Source: CAZJLP01 sp964546955 (GTDB lineage Bacteria > Verrucomicrobiota > Verrucomicrobiia > Opitutales > Opitutaceae). From it: a stretch of 56,574 bases of DNA. Under the pieces are notes generated by a model. It was given only the letters and a program-made list of their open reading frames with translations, did not search any database and was not told the origin of the DNA. The stretch is from positions 1 to 56,574 of the forward strand of contig CAZJLP010000033.1 in the NCBI GenBank assembly GCA_964546955.1, in the 5' to 3' direction. Below are positions 42,076 through 50,864 of this stretch, one piece after another (position 1 is the first letter of the stretch; every line of letters starts with the position of its first letter). The position numbers and the translations under genes are program-made.

Positions 42076-43995
42076 ATGGAATTTCGACGTCCCAATCCCA
42101 CCGAGGTCCTATCGCGGATCGACAGCGATAGGAAACCAAGACCCCAACTGGAAACGCCTTTTTGTCCGCCTTGTGAATCGATGGAGTTCACCCTCGCGGC
42201 CTGCTGGTCAGAGGTGCTCAGGCTCGAGGAGGTCGGCATCAACGACAACTTCTTCAGTCTGGGAGGAGACTCGCTGCATATGACGCAAATCGCCTCGCGC
42301 GTGCGCCAGCGGTGCGGCGTGGAGCTTTCGATCGAGCGCTTTTTCAGTGATCCGACAATTGCGGGACACTCTCGGATTCTCCAGGAGGCGATGACGGAAA
42401 GACCAGGCGCCCATGGCAACATCGTTGAATCTCGCGCGGATTCACAACCCCGGCCTCGATCCTACAGCCCTGGGACGCTCTCCCCCGCTGCTGCGCCTCG
42501 GCCCACCGAATCGGGGTCGATCAAATCCGTCACTATCGCGACGGCCGGCCGGCCAGCCGCTTTGCAGCGCTGTCTTGCCGGTTTGATCGGTAACTTGCAG
42601 GCCTACGCCCGCGATCTTCGGGTCTGGGTTATTGACGGCAGCATTAATCCGAGTGTTCAAGCTGCAAACCGGCAGGTAGCGGAGACGATCGCCCGACGCA
42701 CCGGCTACCGAATCGATGTGGTATGCGCCACCGAGATACGGCGCTATTCCCAGGAGCTTTCAGACGCGGTTGCAGACGAGGATCTGCTGGGCTTTGCCCT
42801 GCCAGGGCGCGACGAGTTCGCTGCGGGATCGCGGCTCGGCGCGAGTCGCAATCTTCAGCTGCTGGCGACCGCCGGAGAAGCATTCCTAAGCATCGATGAT
42901 GACACGGATTTCCGTTTTGCCTTTCCTTCGACCCTGGCGAGCGCAAAGCAGGGGATCGCCGCGAATCTGTTGGGCGACGATCCAGCGGAGGTGTGGTCTT
43001 ATCGCGATCGCGAAACGCTCCTGCGCGAAATCCCTTTCGATAATTTTGATTTAATCGCCGGGCATCAGGAGTTTCTCGGCCGGGATCTCGCCGACATTAT
43101 CGACCACGGTGCCTTGCCGATCGGAGATCGTATCGTGGCCCAACAGTTTGGAAAGGTGCTCGTCACCCTCAGCGGTCTGGTCGGAGATTGCGGATGGGGT
43201 ACGCCCTCCCGCTTCCTGTTCCTGGACGACGTATCGTTCAAACGTCTCGCTGAGTCTGACGATAGTTACCACCGGACGACGACCAGCCGCGAGATGTTGC
43301 GAGTGGCTCCTTCCCGTTTGATTTCAGGACGAGTGGAAAACCTCATTGCGGCGACCTTCGGGGCCGATGGCCGATCTCTGCTCCCCCCCTTCGTGCCGGT
43401 CGGTCGGGGTTCGGACGTCGTGTTCGGAAGACTGGTCAAAACCATCGAGCCTTCCGCGGCCTTCGGGCATGTGCCGGCGGCGATCCTGCATTTACCGATC
43501 GAAAATCGGCGCTTTTCCCCCGGAGAGGTGCTCCGCAGCAGCTCTTCGATCGACATCAAGGATCTCCTCTGCGGTATTCTGGCAGATCAGTGTACAAACG
43601 GCATGAAACGCTTGAATCATGCCTGCCAGATCGTCGGGCTTACCCTGGTCGACATTGCATCTCAACCGCTGCCTGAATTTCAAGAGTACCTTCGGTGGAG
43701 AAAACGTCTTCAAGTGGAACGCGACGTTTCCATCCTTGAGCATCGCTTAAAGGCCGACATTGGCTCCGCAATGTGTCGACGAGATATCAGCGCCTTCATC
43801 GACGCGCTAAAAAAAAGCCTGAGTCGTCCGGCCGCAGCGATTCCGGCCGAACTCGTGTACGGCCGTGATGTGACCGACGCTGTCCAGGTGACGCGCCGAC
43901 TGCTTGGGCTCTATGGCCGACTGCTTTGCGTGTGGCCTGACCTGATCAATCATGCACTTCGCCTGCGCCAGACAGAACGAGGTCTCTTCGCGTAA
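42076..43995 (+). CDS. Peptidyl carrier protein fused to a GT-A-type glycosyltransferase-like domain
   Basis: 639 residues. Residues ~36-110 are a carrier domain: FTLAACWSEVLRLEEVGIND then NFFSLGGDSLHMTQIASR, with Ser66 as the phosphopantetheine site and a following FFSDPTIAGHS. A Pro/Ser-rich linker (110-155) leads to a family-2-like glycosyltransferase start (IKSVTIATAGRPAALQRCLAGL) with GASRNLQLL and a DDDTDF motif that fits the metal/nucleotide-binding DxD. The C-terminal ~300 residues are helical and unassigned. No adenylation or condensation domain is present. Such a carrier-tethered transferase could act on, or accept, a carrier-bound acyl unit. It begins 201 bp after the secreted protein and is 41 bp before the hydroxylase gene. 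Confidence 0.8.
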   Translation: MEFRRPNPTEVLSRIDSDRKPRPQLETPFCPPCESMEFTLAACWSEVLRLEEVGINDNFFSLGGDSLHMTQIASRVRQRCGVELSIERFFSDPTIAGHSRILQEAMTERPGAHGNIVESRADSQPRPRSYSPGTLSPAAAPRPTESGSIKSVTIATAGRPAALQRCLAGLIGNLQAYARDLRVWVIDGSINPSVQAANRQVAETIARRTGYRIDVVCATEIRRYSQELSDAVADEDLLGFALPGRDEFAAGSRLGASRNLQLLATAGEAFLSIDDDTDFRFAFPSTLASAKQGIAANLLGDDPAEVWSYRDRETLLREIPFDNFDLIAGHQEFLGRDLADIIDHGALPIGDRIVAQQFGKVLVTLSGLVGDCGWGTPSRFLFLDDVSFKRLAESDDSYHRTTTSREMLRVAPSRLISGRVENLIAATFGADGRSLLPPFVPVGRGSDVVFGRLVKTIEPSAAFGHVPAAILHLPIENRRFSPGEVLRSSSSIDIKDLLCGILADQCTNGMKRLNHACQIVGLTLVDIASQPLPEFQEYLRWRKRLQVERDVSILEHRLKADIGSAMCRRDISAFIDALKKSLSRPAAAIPAELVYGRDVTDAVQVTRRLLGLYGRLLCVWPDLINHALRLRQTERGLFA

Positions 43996-44036
43996 CGCGG
44001 CGCGCATTCTTACGCCCAACCCGACCTAATTCCCTC

Positions 44037-45638
44037 ATGAGCCTCCTCTCAAACGAAAACCTCTTTTTGCGCCCGAACGTGCAGGTCGAGCCGCTCGTCG
44101 AGCGGTGGTATGCCTGGTCACACCTTATCTCCCCCGCTACCGCGGCAATGAACGTGGTAGACCGCCACCTGAACATCATGGAGTCATATGTTCGCACGCC
44201 ACAAGTTCACGCCTCTGCCGTAAAAAACCCGGCGATGCTTGGCGGTCCTTTCATCGACTACGGAGGAGAGCGCGTCGAGGAGATCAAGCAGCTGATCGCG
44301 ACGACGCGCAAAACGCAGGCGGAACTCATCAAGTTTTCGGCGGGGGTCAAGGAACTGGACCAACTCCTTCGAAACGAGGCCAAGGGGTTTTCGATCGAAC
44401 CGCTGTATCCAAAGGTGCCCGATATTCTTCGCGGTTACGTGGAGCTGGTCTACGATCTGAACAACAATCCCTCTTTCCGCCTGATCGAACCGCTTCTGTA
44501 TGAAAGTCCGTTTTACGATCCCTCGCGGCAAAGCCTGATGCTGTCCTTGATCACGAGCGACGATCGCCCGTTCATCTTGAGCACCCCCCGGCTGGAGAAG
44601 GAGGGCGATGTGCACATCCAAATTCCGTTCTCGAGCCCGGTCATCGACGATCTGTTTCGCATGAAAGCGCAGGCCGGATCCGTCTCGGATATTGCCCGAC
44701 GACTCGGTGTGCCCCCGCAAAGCGAGGCGGATTTCCTAAAATTTTTCACATCCGAACCTCCGCGAAGCTATACGCCCTATACCGGCGGATCTCTGCGATG
44801 GCGTTATTTCGGACATGCCTGCATCCTCGTGGAGACACCGGATACAACGATCCTGCTCGATCCGGTGTTGAGCTACACGTACGACCACGAAGTCTCCCGA
44901 TTCACCTACGAAGATCTACCTGACACGATCGACTATGTGCTCATCACGCACAACCACCAGGATCACATTCTCTTCGAAACGATGCTGCAGCTGCGCCACA
45001 AAATCAAAAATGTGGTGGTGCCGCGCAACGGCAACGGCGCGCTGCAGGATCCCTCGCTCAAGATGATGTTCGAGAAAGTGGGATTCAAGAACGTGATGTC
45101 GATCGAGGAGTTCGAACGAATCCAGATCTCGACCGGAGTTGTCACCGGAATACCGTTCTTCGGCGAGCATTCCGATTTGGCCATCCGCACCAAGAGCGCA
45201 TACCTCGTGGAGACCGGACCTCACCGGCTGCTCTTCGCCGCCGACTCCTGCAACATCGAACCGAAGCTTTACGAACACGTCGAGAAATTGGTCGGGAAGA
45301 TCGACGTCCTTTTCCTCGGAATGGAGTGCGACGGTGCGCCATTGTCCTGGCTTTACGGCCCGCTTTTGACAAAGCCCCTCGATCGGAAAATGGATTTTTC
45401 CCGGCGATTGGCGGGCTCGAACTACGAACGTGGAATCGATATCGTCAACCGCTTCGCCTGCAAGGAAGCCTACGTGTACGCGATGGGCCAGGAACCGTGG
45501 CTCAACTACGTCATGAGCATCAAATACACGGAGGAATCTAATCCAATCAAGGCATCGAACCGGCTCGTCGCAGACTGCACCTCCCGTGGAATCGCGGCCG
45601 AGCGGCTTTTTGGCGAAAAGGAAATCCTCCTGAACTGA
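44037..45638 (+). CDS. CmlA-type diiron beta-hydroxylase acting on NRPS-bound amino acids
   Basis: 533 residues, the same length class as chloramphenicol CmlA (532). The N-terminal dimerisation domain (LRPNVQVEPLVERWYAWSHL) is typical. The C-terminal metallo-beta-lactamase fold holds the metal ligands: THNHQDH at 304-310 (His305, His307, Asp309, His310), Glu377 (FFGEHSD) and Asp403 (AADSCN). These numbers coincide with the ligands I recall for CmlA. CmlA hydroxylates the beta carbon of a carrier-bound aromatic amino acid using a diiron centre and O2. This predicts a beta-hydroxylated residue in the product. The gene sits between the carrier/transferase fusion and the sulfotransferase in a tight plus-strand run (41 and 21 bp gaps). 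Confidence 0.92.
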   Translation: MSLLSNENLFLRPNVQVEPLVERWYAWSHLISPATAAMNVVDRHLNIMESYVRTPQVHASAVKNPAMLGGPFIDYGGERVEEIKQLIATTRKTQAELIKFSAGVKELDQLLRNEAKGFSIEPLYPKVPDILRGYVELVYDLNNNPSFRLIEPLLYESPFYDPSRQSLMLSLITSDDRPFILSTPRLEKEGDVHIQIPFSSPVIDDLFRMKAQAGSVSDIARRLGVPPQSEADFLKFFTSEPPRSYTPYTGGSLRWRYFGHACILVETPDTTILLDPVLSYTYDHEVSRFTYEDLPDTIDYVLITHNHQDHILFETMLQLRHKIKNVVVPRNGNGALQDPSLKMMFEKVGFKNVMSIEEFERIQISTGVVTGIPFFGEHSDLAIRTKSAYLVETGPHRLLFAADSCNIEPKLYEHVEKLVGKIDVLFLGMECDGAPLSWLYGPLLTKPLDRKMDFSRRLAGSNYERGIDIVNRFACKEAYVYAMGQEPWLNYVMSIKYTEESNPIKASNRLVADCTSRGIAAERLFGEKEILLN

Positions 45639-45659
45639 CGCGGCGAATTCCTTCCCGCC

Positions 45660-46520
45660 ATGAAGACTTTCGCCTCCCAGGCCCTTGCGCGCACGGCTCG
45701 GCTAGCGCTGGCCAGCTCTCACCTGCTGGGTCACATGGCCCGGAAGGTCGAGGGATATCGCTTTTTCAAATTCGAGCTCGATCTGAAACCGGAGGACATC
45801 GTGATTGCGAGCTATCCCCGCTCCGGCACTACGTGGATGCAGATGATCGTCTATCAGCTGTGCACCGACGGCAATATGGACTTCAAACATATTTCTGAGC
45901 GGCAGCCCTGGCTCGAACGCCACGGAGCGTCTCATCCGATATTCAGGGAAAAGCGCTCGGCGCCGCGAATGCTTAAAACGCATTTGAACTACCCCGAGGT
46001 GCCCAAAGGCCCGGCCAAGTACATCTACATTTACCGCGACGGGCGAGACGTGGCCGTTTCCTACTTTCATTTCTACCGTTCACAGGGATGCACTCCCGGA
46101 TCGTTCGACCGGTTTTTCGAGAACTTCATGAGTGGGAACGTCGCGTATGGTTCGTGGTTTAAACACGTGCGAGGGTGGCGGACCGGCGCCAACCGGAAGC
46201 AGACTCTTTTCGTTCGCTACGAGGACCTGAGAAACGATCTTGATTCGACCTGTCTTGAGATCGCCCGGTTTTGCGGAGTGACGGTCGACGATGCTCTCCT
46301 GGGACGAGTGCGCGAACGCTGCTCCTTCGACTACATGCGCGAGCACCAAAGCCAGTTTAATCCTATCACTGAGCTACTCGTCGAGCGGGGCATGCATCCG
46401 GACAACTTCATTCGTTCGGGAAAAACCGGCGCGGCCAAAGACATGCTGACGACCGAGCACCAACGACGCTTTCAGGACGAACTTCGCCGGCAAACCCTCG
46501 AAACTTCGCCCGCATACTGA
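45660..46520 (+). CDS. PAPS-dependent sulfotransferase
   Basis: 286 residues. The 5'-phosphosulfate loop IASYPRSGTTWMQMIVYQL and the 3'-phosphate binding region YIYIYRDGRDVAVSYFHFYRS are both complete. A catalytic-type Lys-Thr-His lies in RMLKTHLNYPEVP, and the C-terminal IRSGKTGAAKDMLTTEHQ is the typical PAPS-clamp RKGxxGDWK-like element. Such cytosolic-type sulfotransferases move a sulfonate from PAPS to a hydroxyl or amine. In this cluster a phenol or the new beta-hydroxyl of the peptide, or a sugar, would be the acceptor; the order is unknown. The gene starts 21 bp after the hydroxylase gene. Confidence 0.93.
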   Translation: MKTFASQALARTARLALASSHLLGHMARKVEGYRFFKFELDLKPEDIVIASYPRSGTTWMQMIVYQLCTDGNMDFKHISERQPWLERHGASHPIFREKRSAPRMLKTHLNYPEVPKGPAKYIYIYRDGRDVAVSYFHFYRSQGCTPGSFDRFFENFMSGNVAYGSWFKHVRGWRTGANRKQTLFVRYEDLRNDLDSTCLEIARFCGVTVDDALLGRVRERCSFDYMREHQSQFNPITELLVERGMHPDNFIRSGKTGAAKDMLTTEHQRRFQDELRRQTLETSPAY

Positions 46521-46552
46521 AGGCCGTCGGCACCAAGTCGAAACAGGCAGGC

Positions 46553-48100
46553 ATGAGCACGACATACGATGCGTTGATCGTGGGTTCGGGGGCGACTGGG
46601 GGTTGGGCTGCCAAGGAACTGACGGAACGCGGGCTGCGCGTACTGCTCCTGGAGGCAGGCCCGCGCCTCGCCCCTCAGGAAATCGTCCGCGGTCGGGAGA
46701 CCGATCCGCAGGCCACTCGACTGCTGATGGAGCGGCGTCCCATTCAGGGTCGCAACCGCCTGTTCCAGGCCCATAATTGTCACCTGTATGTCGACGACGT
46801 CGATCACCCTTACGAGACACCCGGCGACGCACCCTTCAATTGGATCCGTTCCCGACAAATCGGGGGACGAACGCTGGTTTGGAACCGGATCAGTCTCCGC
46901 CTGAGCGATCGCGAGCTAAACCCGCCCGAAAGCGGAGAGCAGAGCGAAGCGGCTTGGCCTCTCCGTTTCAAGGACCTCGAATCACACTATGCACGAGTCG
47001 AGCATTTCATCGGAGTTCGCGGGGTTCGCGACGGGCTCCCATACCTGCCGGACGGAGATTTTTTGCCTCCGGCTCGCGAGTGGGAGCCCGCCGTGCACAA
47101 CCTCGCACGTTTGCTCGCAGAGCGATTGCCAAATCGTCGGATGATTCGAACTCGGAGCATCGAACATGCGGGGCCAGCGGCCCGCCACGACAACGGATTT
47201 CCCACGGCTTCCAGTCCTGGTTCGACCCTCGCCGCCGCCCTGAAGACCGACCGTTTGACGCTTCGGCCGGACGCGATTGTCAGCAACGTGTTGATCGATC
47301 CGCACACGGGACGGGCGTCTGGCGTGTCATTTCTGGATCGAGGGGAAGGCACGCGGCATGAGGCTCATGCCCGTGTGGTCATCCTGGCCGCCTCGACAGT
47401 GGAAACAGTGCGCATACTGCTGAATTCGTCGGATGCTCGTCACCCTGACGGTGTCGGGAATTCTTCCGGGACACTTGGATGCTACGTGATGGATCATTTG
47501 GCGGGGCCAAGCATCAGAGCGGTCGGAGCTCCCGTCGGATCGAACGGAGCTATTTTCTATATCCCGCATTTCCGAAGCGACGAGGAAGCACGTGGTGCCC
47601 GGTTTCGCGGGGGATACGGTTTGGAGGGTGAACTCGTTCCCTACGGGCCACGCCAGGGGCTCGGGTTATCGCTGATGGGGGAAGTCCTGCCCCGGCGCGA
47701 AAATCGGATTAGGCTCAGCCCGACGCGTCGCGACCCCTGGGGTATCCCCGTGCCGTTTATCGATGTGCGCTATGCGGAGAACGAGTTTACGCTGGCTCGC
47801 GATGCCTCCCTCGCCATGACCGAGATTGCGACGGCGCTGGGATTTCGCGTGGTCGAGCGCAACGATGTTCTTCTTGAGCCCGGCACACGGGCCCACGAAC
47901 TCGGAGGAGCGCGAATGGGCCGCGATCCACGGACGTCCGTCACGAACGACTTCGGAAGATGCTGGGATGTACCCAACCTTTTCCTGATTGATGGAGCGGT
48001 CTTTCCAACCGCAGGCTATCAGCACCCCACTCTCACCATGATGGCTTTCGCGGACCGAGCGTCGCAATTTATTGCCACGGAATTAGGGCGGGGACTTTAA
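46553..48100 (+). CDS. GMC-family FAD-dependent oxidoreductase
   Basis: 515 residues. N-terminal FAD loop DALIVGSGATGGWAAKELTE followed by LLLEAGP, then the substrate domain with RSRQIGGRTLVWNRIS. The C-terminal GMC signature is intact: HELGGARMGRDP, VPNLFLIDGAVFPTAGYQHP, PTLTMMAFADR with the catalytic His. GMC enzymes oxidise alcohols to aldehydes or ketones with O2 or quinone as acceptor; this one is closest to glucose/sorbose dehydrogenase or choline dehydrogenase-like members. It starts 32 bp after the sulfotransferase and closes the plus-strand run. It is likely a tailoring oxidase of the beta-hydroxyl or a sugar alcohol. Confidence 0.93.
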   Translation: MSTTYDALIVGSGATGGWAAKELTERGLRVLLLEAGPRLAPQEIVRGRETDPQATRLLMERRPIQGRNRLFQAHNCHLYVDDVDHPYETPGDAPFNWIRSRQIGGRTLVWNRISLRLSDRELNPPESGEQSEAAWPLRFKDLESHYARVEHFIGVRGVRDGLPYLPDGDFLPPAREWEPAVHNLARLLAERLPNRRMIRTRSIEHAGPAARHDNGFPTASSPGSTLAAALKTDRLTLRPDAIVSNVLIDPHTGRASGVSFLDRGEGTRHEAHARVVILAASTVETVRILLNSSDARHPDGVGNSSGTLGCYVMDHLAGPSIRAVGAPVGSNGAIFYIPHFRSDEEARGARFRGGYGLEGELVPYGPRQGLGLSLMGEVLPRRENRIRLSPTRRDPWGIPVPFIDVRYAENEFTLARDASLAMTEIATALGFRVVERNDVLLEPGTRAHELGGARMGRDPRTSVTNDFGRCWDVPNLFLIDGAVFPTAGYQHPTLTMMAFADRASQFIATELGRGL

Positions 48101-48106
48101 AGCGAA

Positions 48107-48123
48107 CGCTCTCAGGGAGAGCG
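48107..48123. terminator. Possible bidirectional terminator hairpin
   Basis: A perfect 7-bp stem CGCTCTC/GAGAGCG with a 3-nt loop lies between the convergent GMC oxidase and ZZ-protease stop codons, with the stop codon of the latter inside it. Only a short GTTT follows, so termination strength is doubtful. Confidence 0.4.
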
Positions 48124-49155
48124 CTCGTTTCCCGCAACGAGACCGAGACCGTGCGGCTGATTTCTCGCCCCGCCCAAATGTCGGCGGATACTGTGAGCAG
48201 GAGTGGCATGACCGTAGTAGACTCCGTCTACCCTGCCGCCACCGGCATTGATTCCAACGACTTCACCAAGGCAATCGACGAGTGGTGCACCACTCGAATT
48301 GCGCGGCGGCGGACGGTCTGCCGAATATCGGAAAATCATCGTTTCATCATTTTGCTCAACCACGATCGCCGGCACCACGCGCTCCGGCGAGCCGGGCCGT
48401 GGTGCGACCACCAGCCACACGGGGTCGGCAACCCGAAGCGCGCGGCTGGCCAACGTTCTAGGCGACCAATTGGAGCCGGGTGACGCGACAAACGCGGCAA
48501 TGTCGCGATCGGATCTGGGCTCCTCGTCCCCCACCCGTGCGTCGGGCAGGATCAGCATCGCCGATGCGGATCCCAGCTTTGCCAGGGGCCATGACGCAGC
48601 AAAAACGTCATAAAGTACGACTGTCGTCACAAGCCGGGGTAATGCACGACCGTCGTAAGAATCGTTCTCCGGTGAACAATCCACGCCATGGTGTTTGATC
48701 AGCTCGTCCATGACATGAAGGCTGGTCAGCAACACGGGGGCCCCCTTGCTTTCGTCCGCGATGAGGAAGGCGTAGCTGCCAAAAAAGGAATCGGCACCTG
48801 TTCGAAATTCGGGTCTCAGCACGAAGCCGTTCGGCACCGAAGGGGGAGCCACCCGATCTTTAGCTGTCACGCGCGACCAGCTACCACTGCGCGCGGCGGG
48901 CTGTCCCTCGAATGACCTGAATTGGTGGTGAACCAGGTTGGAAATGACAAAACTCCCATCCGGAGTCGGATGTTCTACGGTGCCTTTCAGAAACCCCCTA
49001 TGACACTGCTCACAGAGACTGCTGCCGGGCCCGAGTGGACAGCTCCGACACTCGAAACGACGTCCGACAATCGGCTGCATACCACAGGCGTGACAGCAAT
49101 GCCAGACGTGCAAAAGAGCGGGAGGCTGCGCAGCCTCGATTGCAGGTGAAGCCAT
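48112..49155 (-). CDS. ZZ-type zinc-finger/trypsin-like serine protease fusion
   Basis: 347 residues without a signal peptide. Residues 16-62 form a ZZ zinc finger: HVWHCCHACG, PIVGRRFECRSC, SSLCEQCH with three CxxC-type pairs and the PI-G-R core of the eukaryotic ZZ family. A chymotrypsin-fold protease follows, with a complete triad in family context: His147 (LLTSLHVMDE), Asp218 (SDRDIAAF) and Ser288 (NSSGAPLVD), and the closing GEVVGINAGG typical of such folds. It ends the minus-strand operon behind the FkbH gene (11 bp gap). A role in processing a peptide product or in immunity is inference; the ZZ finger would be the recognition part. Confidence 0.75.
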   Translation of the reverse strand: MASPAIEAAQPPALLHVWHCCHACGMQPIVGRRFECRSCPLGPGSSLCEQCHRGFLKGTVEHPTPDGSFVISNLVHHQFRSFEGQPAARSGSWSRVTAKDRVAPPSVPNGFVLRPEFRTGADSFFGSYAFLIADESKGAPVLLTSLHVMDELIKHHGVDCSPENDSYDGRALPRLVTTVVLYDVFAASWPLAKLGSASAMLILPDARVGDEEPRSDRDIAAFVASPGSNWSPRTLASRALRVADPVWLVVAPRPGSPERVVPAIVVEQNDETMIFRYSADRPPPRNSSGAPLVDCLGEVVGINAGGGRVDGVYYGHATPAHSIRRHLGGARNQPHGLGLVAGNERSP

Positions 49156-49166
49156 GAGGGATCGCT

Positions 49167-50864
49167 TCAGACCGGTTCGAGCGGCGAGCCGCGCACCTCG
49201 GTTTCAGGAACCCTCTCTCCGAGCGAATCAACCACCGAGACACGGTCCAATTCGGAGAACACCCACTCGCCGGCGTGCTGTGTGGCACCCTGAGCCCGCA
49301 AAAAAGCCTCGACCAAGTGATTTTTCCCGGTTGGCCGAAAAGAAAAGGAAAGCGCTTTTGCACCGGATTGTCGGCCGGCGTCAAACAGTCGCGAAAGCAC
49401 CTGTTCTTCCACGCCGCGGCCCAATGCCCGACAGCTCAAAACAAACGTGTCGATCCGAAAGTCCTTGCTGGTCCGCTGACCGACGACAAAGCCGATAACC
49501 CCGTAGTCTCCAAAGCGGTCGTTAGCCCGAATAAGCAAAGCGAGGCCTTCGGTGCGCGCCGACACCGCTCTCAAATCGGAAATCGAGCGTTTCAAGCCGT
49601 TGAGATTAAACTGATTCGTCCGTTCCGTTAGCTGCGCCGCACGCGCGAGGTTATCCTCGCGAAGGGGCAACAGCTCGAGCCGAAGTTCCAGCCGCTGTAA
49701 AAACTCCTTGAGGGACGAGCACTCCTGGCTGGCCCGCGAACGCTCGGCGTTTTGGCGATAAAATCCCGCGCGCTGACGATCCTCCGCCGTCTGCGGGCGC
49801 GGATCGAGCTCCCATACTCCCTGCAGGAACGTGCCCTGCTGCGCTTCGTCGGTGGGGAAATGCAACGTCACTACCTGGGGGCAAAGCGAACGCACCGCCG
49901 CACACTCGAACGCGTCGTCATCGATGAAGACGAAACTATCGAGTCCAAGCGAAAGCTCGGCGGCTAACGTGCGAAGGTTTTCCGCTTTCGCCGACCAATT
50001 GATTCTCCACGCTGCAAAGTCCGCCTTTCTCAACACCATGTCCGGATGGCGTTCAAAGACGTCGAGGGCTGCCTGCTCGTCATTCTTGCTGCAGAGACAA
50101 AGAAGAAAACCTTGCGCACCGAGCCGGCGAAGACTGTTCTGGAAACCCAGACGGCCAGGCCCGATGACCACATTGTCCGGTCCATCCTCTCCGCAAAGAC
50201 CTGACCATAGCGTGTTATCGCAGTCAGTCACGACGACCTTGCGGGGCGGAGTCAGGTTTCGATACAGCCAACGAGCAACGACAGTGCCGATGCGCGCGAA
50301 ACAAACCCGACTGTAGGGAACCTGCCATTCCGTATTGGCATAATCGTCGAATTGGTTCTCCTGTTCCGCGGGCGGATATAGCTCTTGCAACCGCCGGTTG
50401 GAAACGACCTCGATTCCTGGCAGGTCTTCCAGGGCACCGAGCATTGTTTGCTCCGCGGAAATATTATCCGAATCCACGAGCAGCCGCGGCGTCGGCGGAC
50501 ACAGCACAACCAGCATCGGCGGCGCGCCCGACTCGGCTGCGGCCCGGGCGGCCGCGGCGAACTCATGCACATTTCGCCGCAACTCGATGCCAGATTCGGG
50601 CCCGGGCGGCCCCCCCCACCGTTCCAGTTGCAGCAGAACGACGGCATAGTCGCATTCTCGCCGCAGGAACCCGCCAGGATTCAGCAGCTCAGGCAGGACC
50701 TGGTCGTGGGGAGAGAAGCGGGCGGCAGCGAAGATCTGCAGTTCGCGGAACCAAAACTCCAGCGATTCGCTCGTGGGTTGGGCCGTGAAATTTGCGATCA
50801 CGCCGATCCGTAGGCGTTGACCGCCAGCCGAATGAGATGTAGCCGGCGGGACCGAGGTCGTCAT
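49167..50864 (-). CDS. FkbH-like HAD-IIIC phosphatase/acyl-loading protein
   Basis: 565 residues, standard FkbH length. An SGNH-like N-terminal domain (RLRIGVIANFTAQPTSESLE) precedes the HAD core: VVVTDCDNTLWSGLCGEDG (DxDxT nucleophile), LCLCSKNDEQAA and FVFIDDDAFECAAVRS. The C-terminus is GNAT-like (RANDRFGDYGVIGFVVG, FVLSCRALGRGVEEQVLSRL). FkbH-type proteins take 1,3-bisphosphoglycerate and load a glyceryl unit on an acyl carrier protein for polyketide starters or extenders. Here no polyketide synthase is visible, so the carrier domain at 42076 or an NRPS carrier beyond the window may receive it. It overlaps the ABC exporter stop codon by 4 bp (ATGA), so they are translated together. Confidence 0.92.
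   Translation of the reverse strand: MTTSVPPATSHSAGGQRLRIGVIANFTAQPTSESLEFWFRELQIFAAARFSPHDQVLPELLNPGGFLRRECDYAVVLLQLERWGGPPGPESGIELRRNVHEFAAAARAAAESGAPPMLVVLCPPTPRLLVDSDNISAEQTMLGALEDLPGIEVVSNRRLQELYPPAEQENQFDDYANTEWQVPYSRVCFARIGTVVARWLYRNLTPPRKVVVTDCDNTLWSGLCGEDGPDNVVIGPGRLGFQNSLRRLGAQGFLLCLCSKNDEQAALDVFERHPDMVLRKADFAAWRINWSAKAENLRTLAAELSLGLDSFVFIDDDAFECAAVRSLCPQVVTLHFPTDEAQQGTFLQGVWELDPRPQTAEDRQRAGFYRQNAERSRASQECSSLKEFLQRLELRLELLPLREDNLARAAQLTERTNQFNLNGLKRSISDLRAVSARTEGLALLIRANDRFGDYGVIGFVVGQRTSKDFRIDTFVLSCRALGRGVEEQVLSRLFDAGRQSGAKALSFSFRPTGKNHLVEAFLRAQGATQHAGEWVFSELDRVSVVDSLGERVPETEVRGSPLEPV

Noticed and set aside
48151..48915. Plus-strand frames at the end of the cluster
   Set aside because: Antisense to the ZZ-finger/protease gene, whose triad and Cys pattern support the minus frame.
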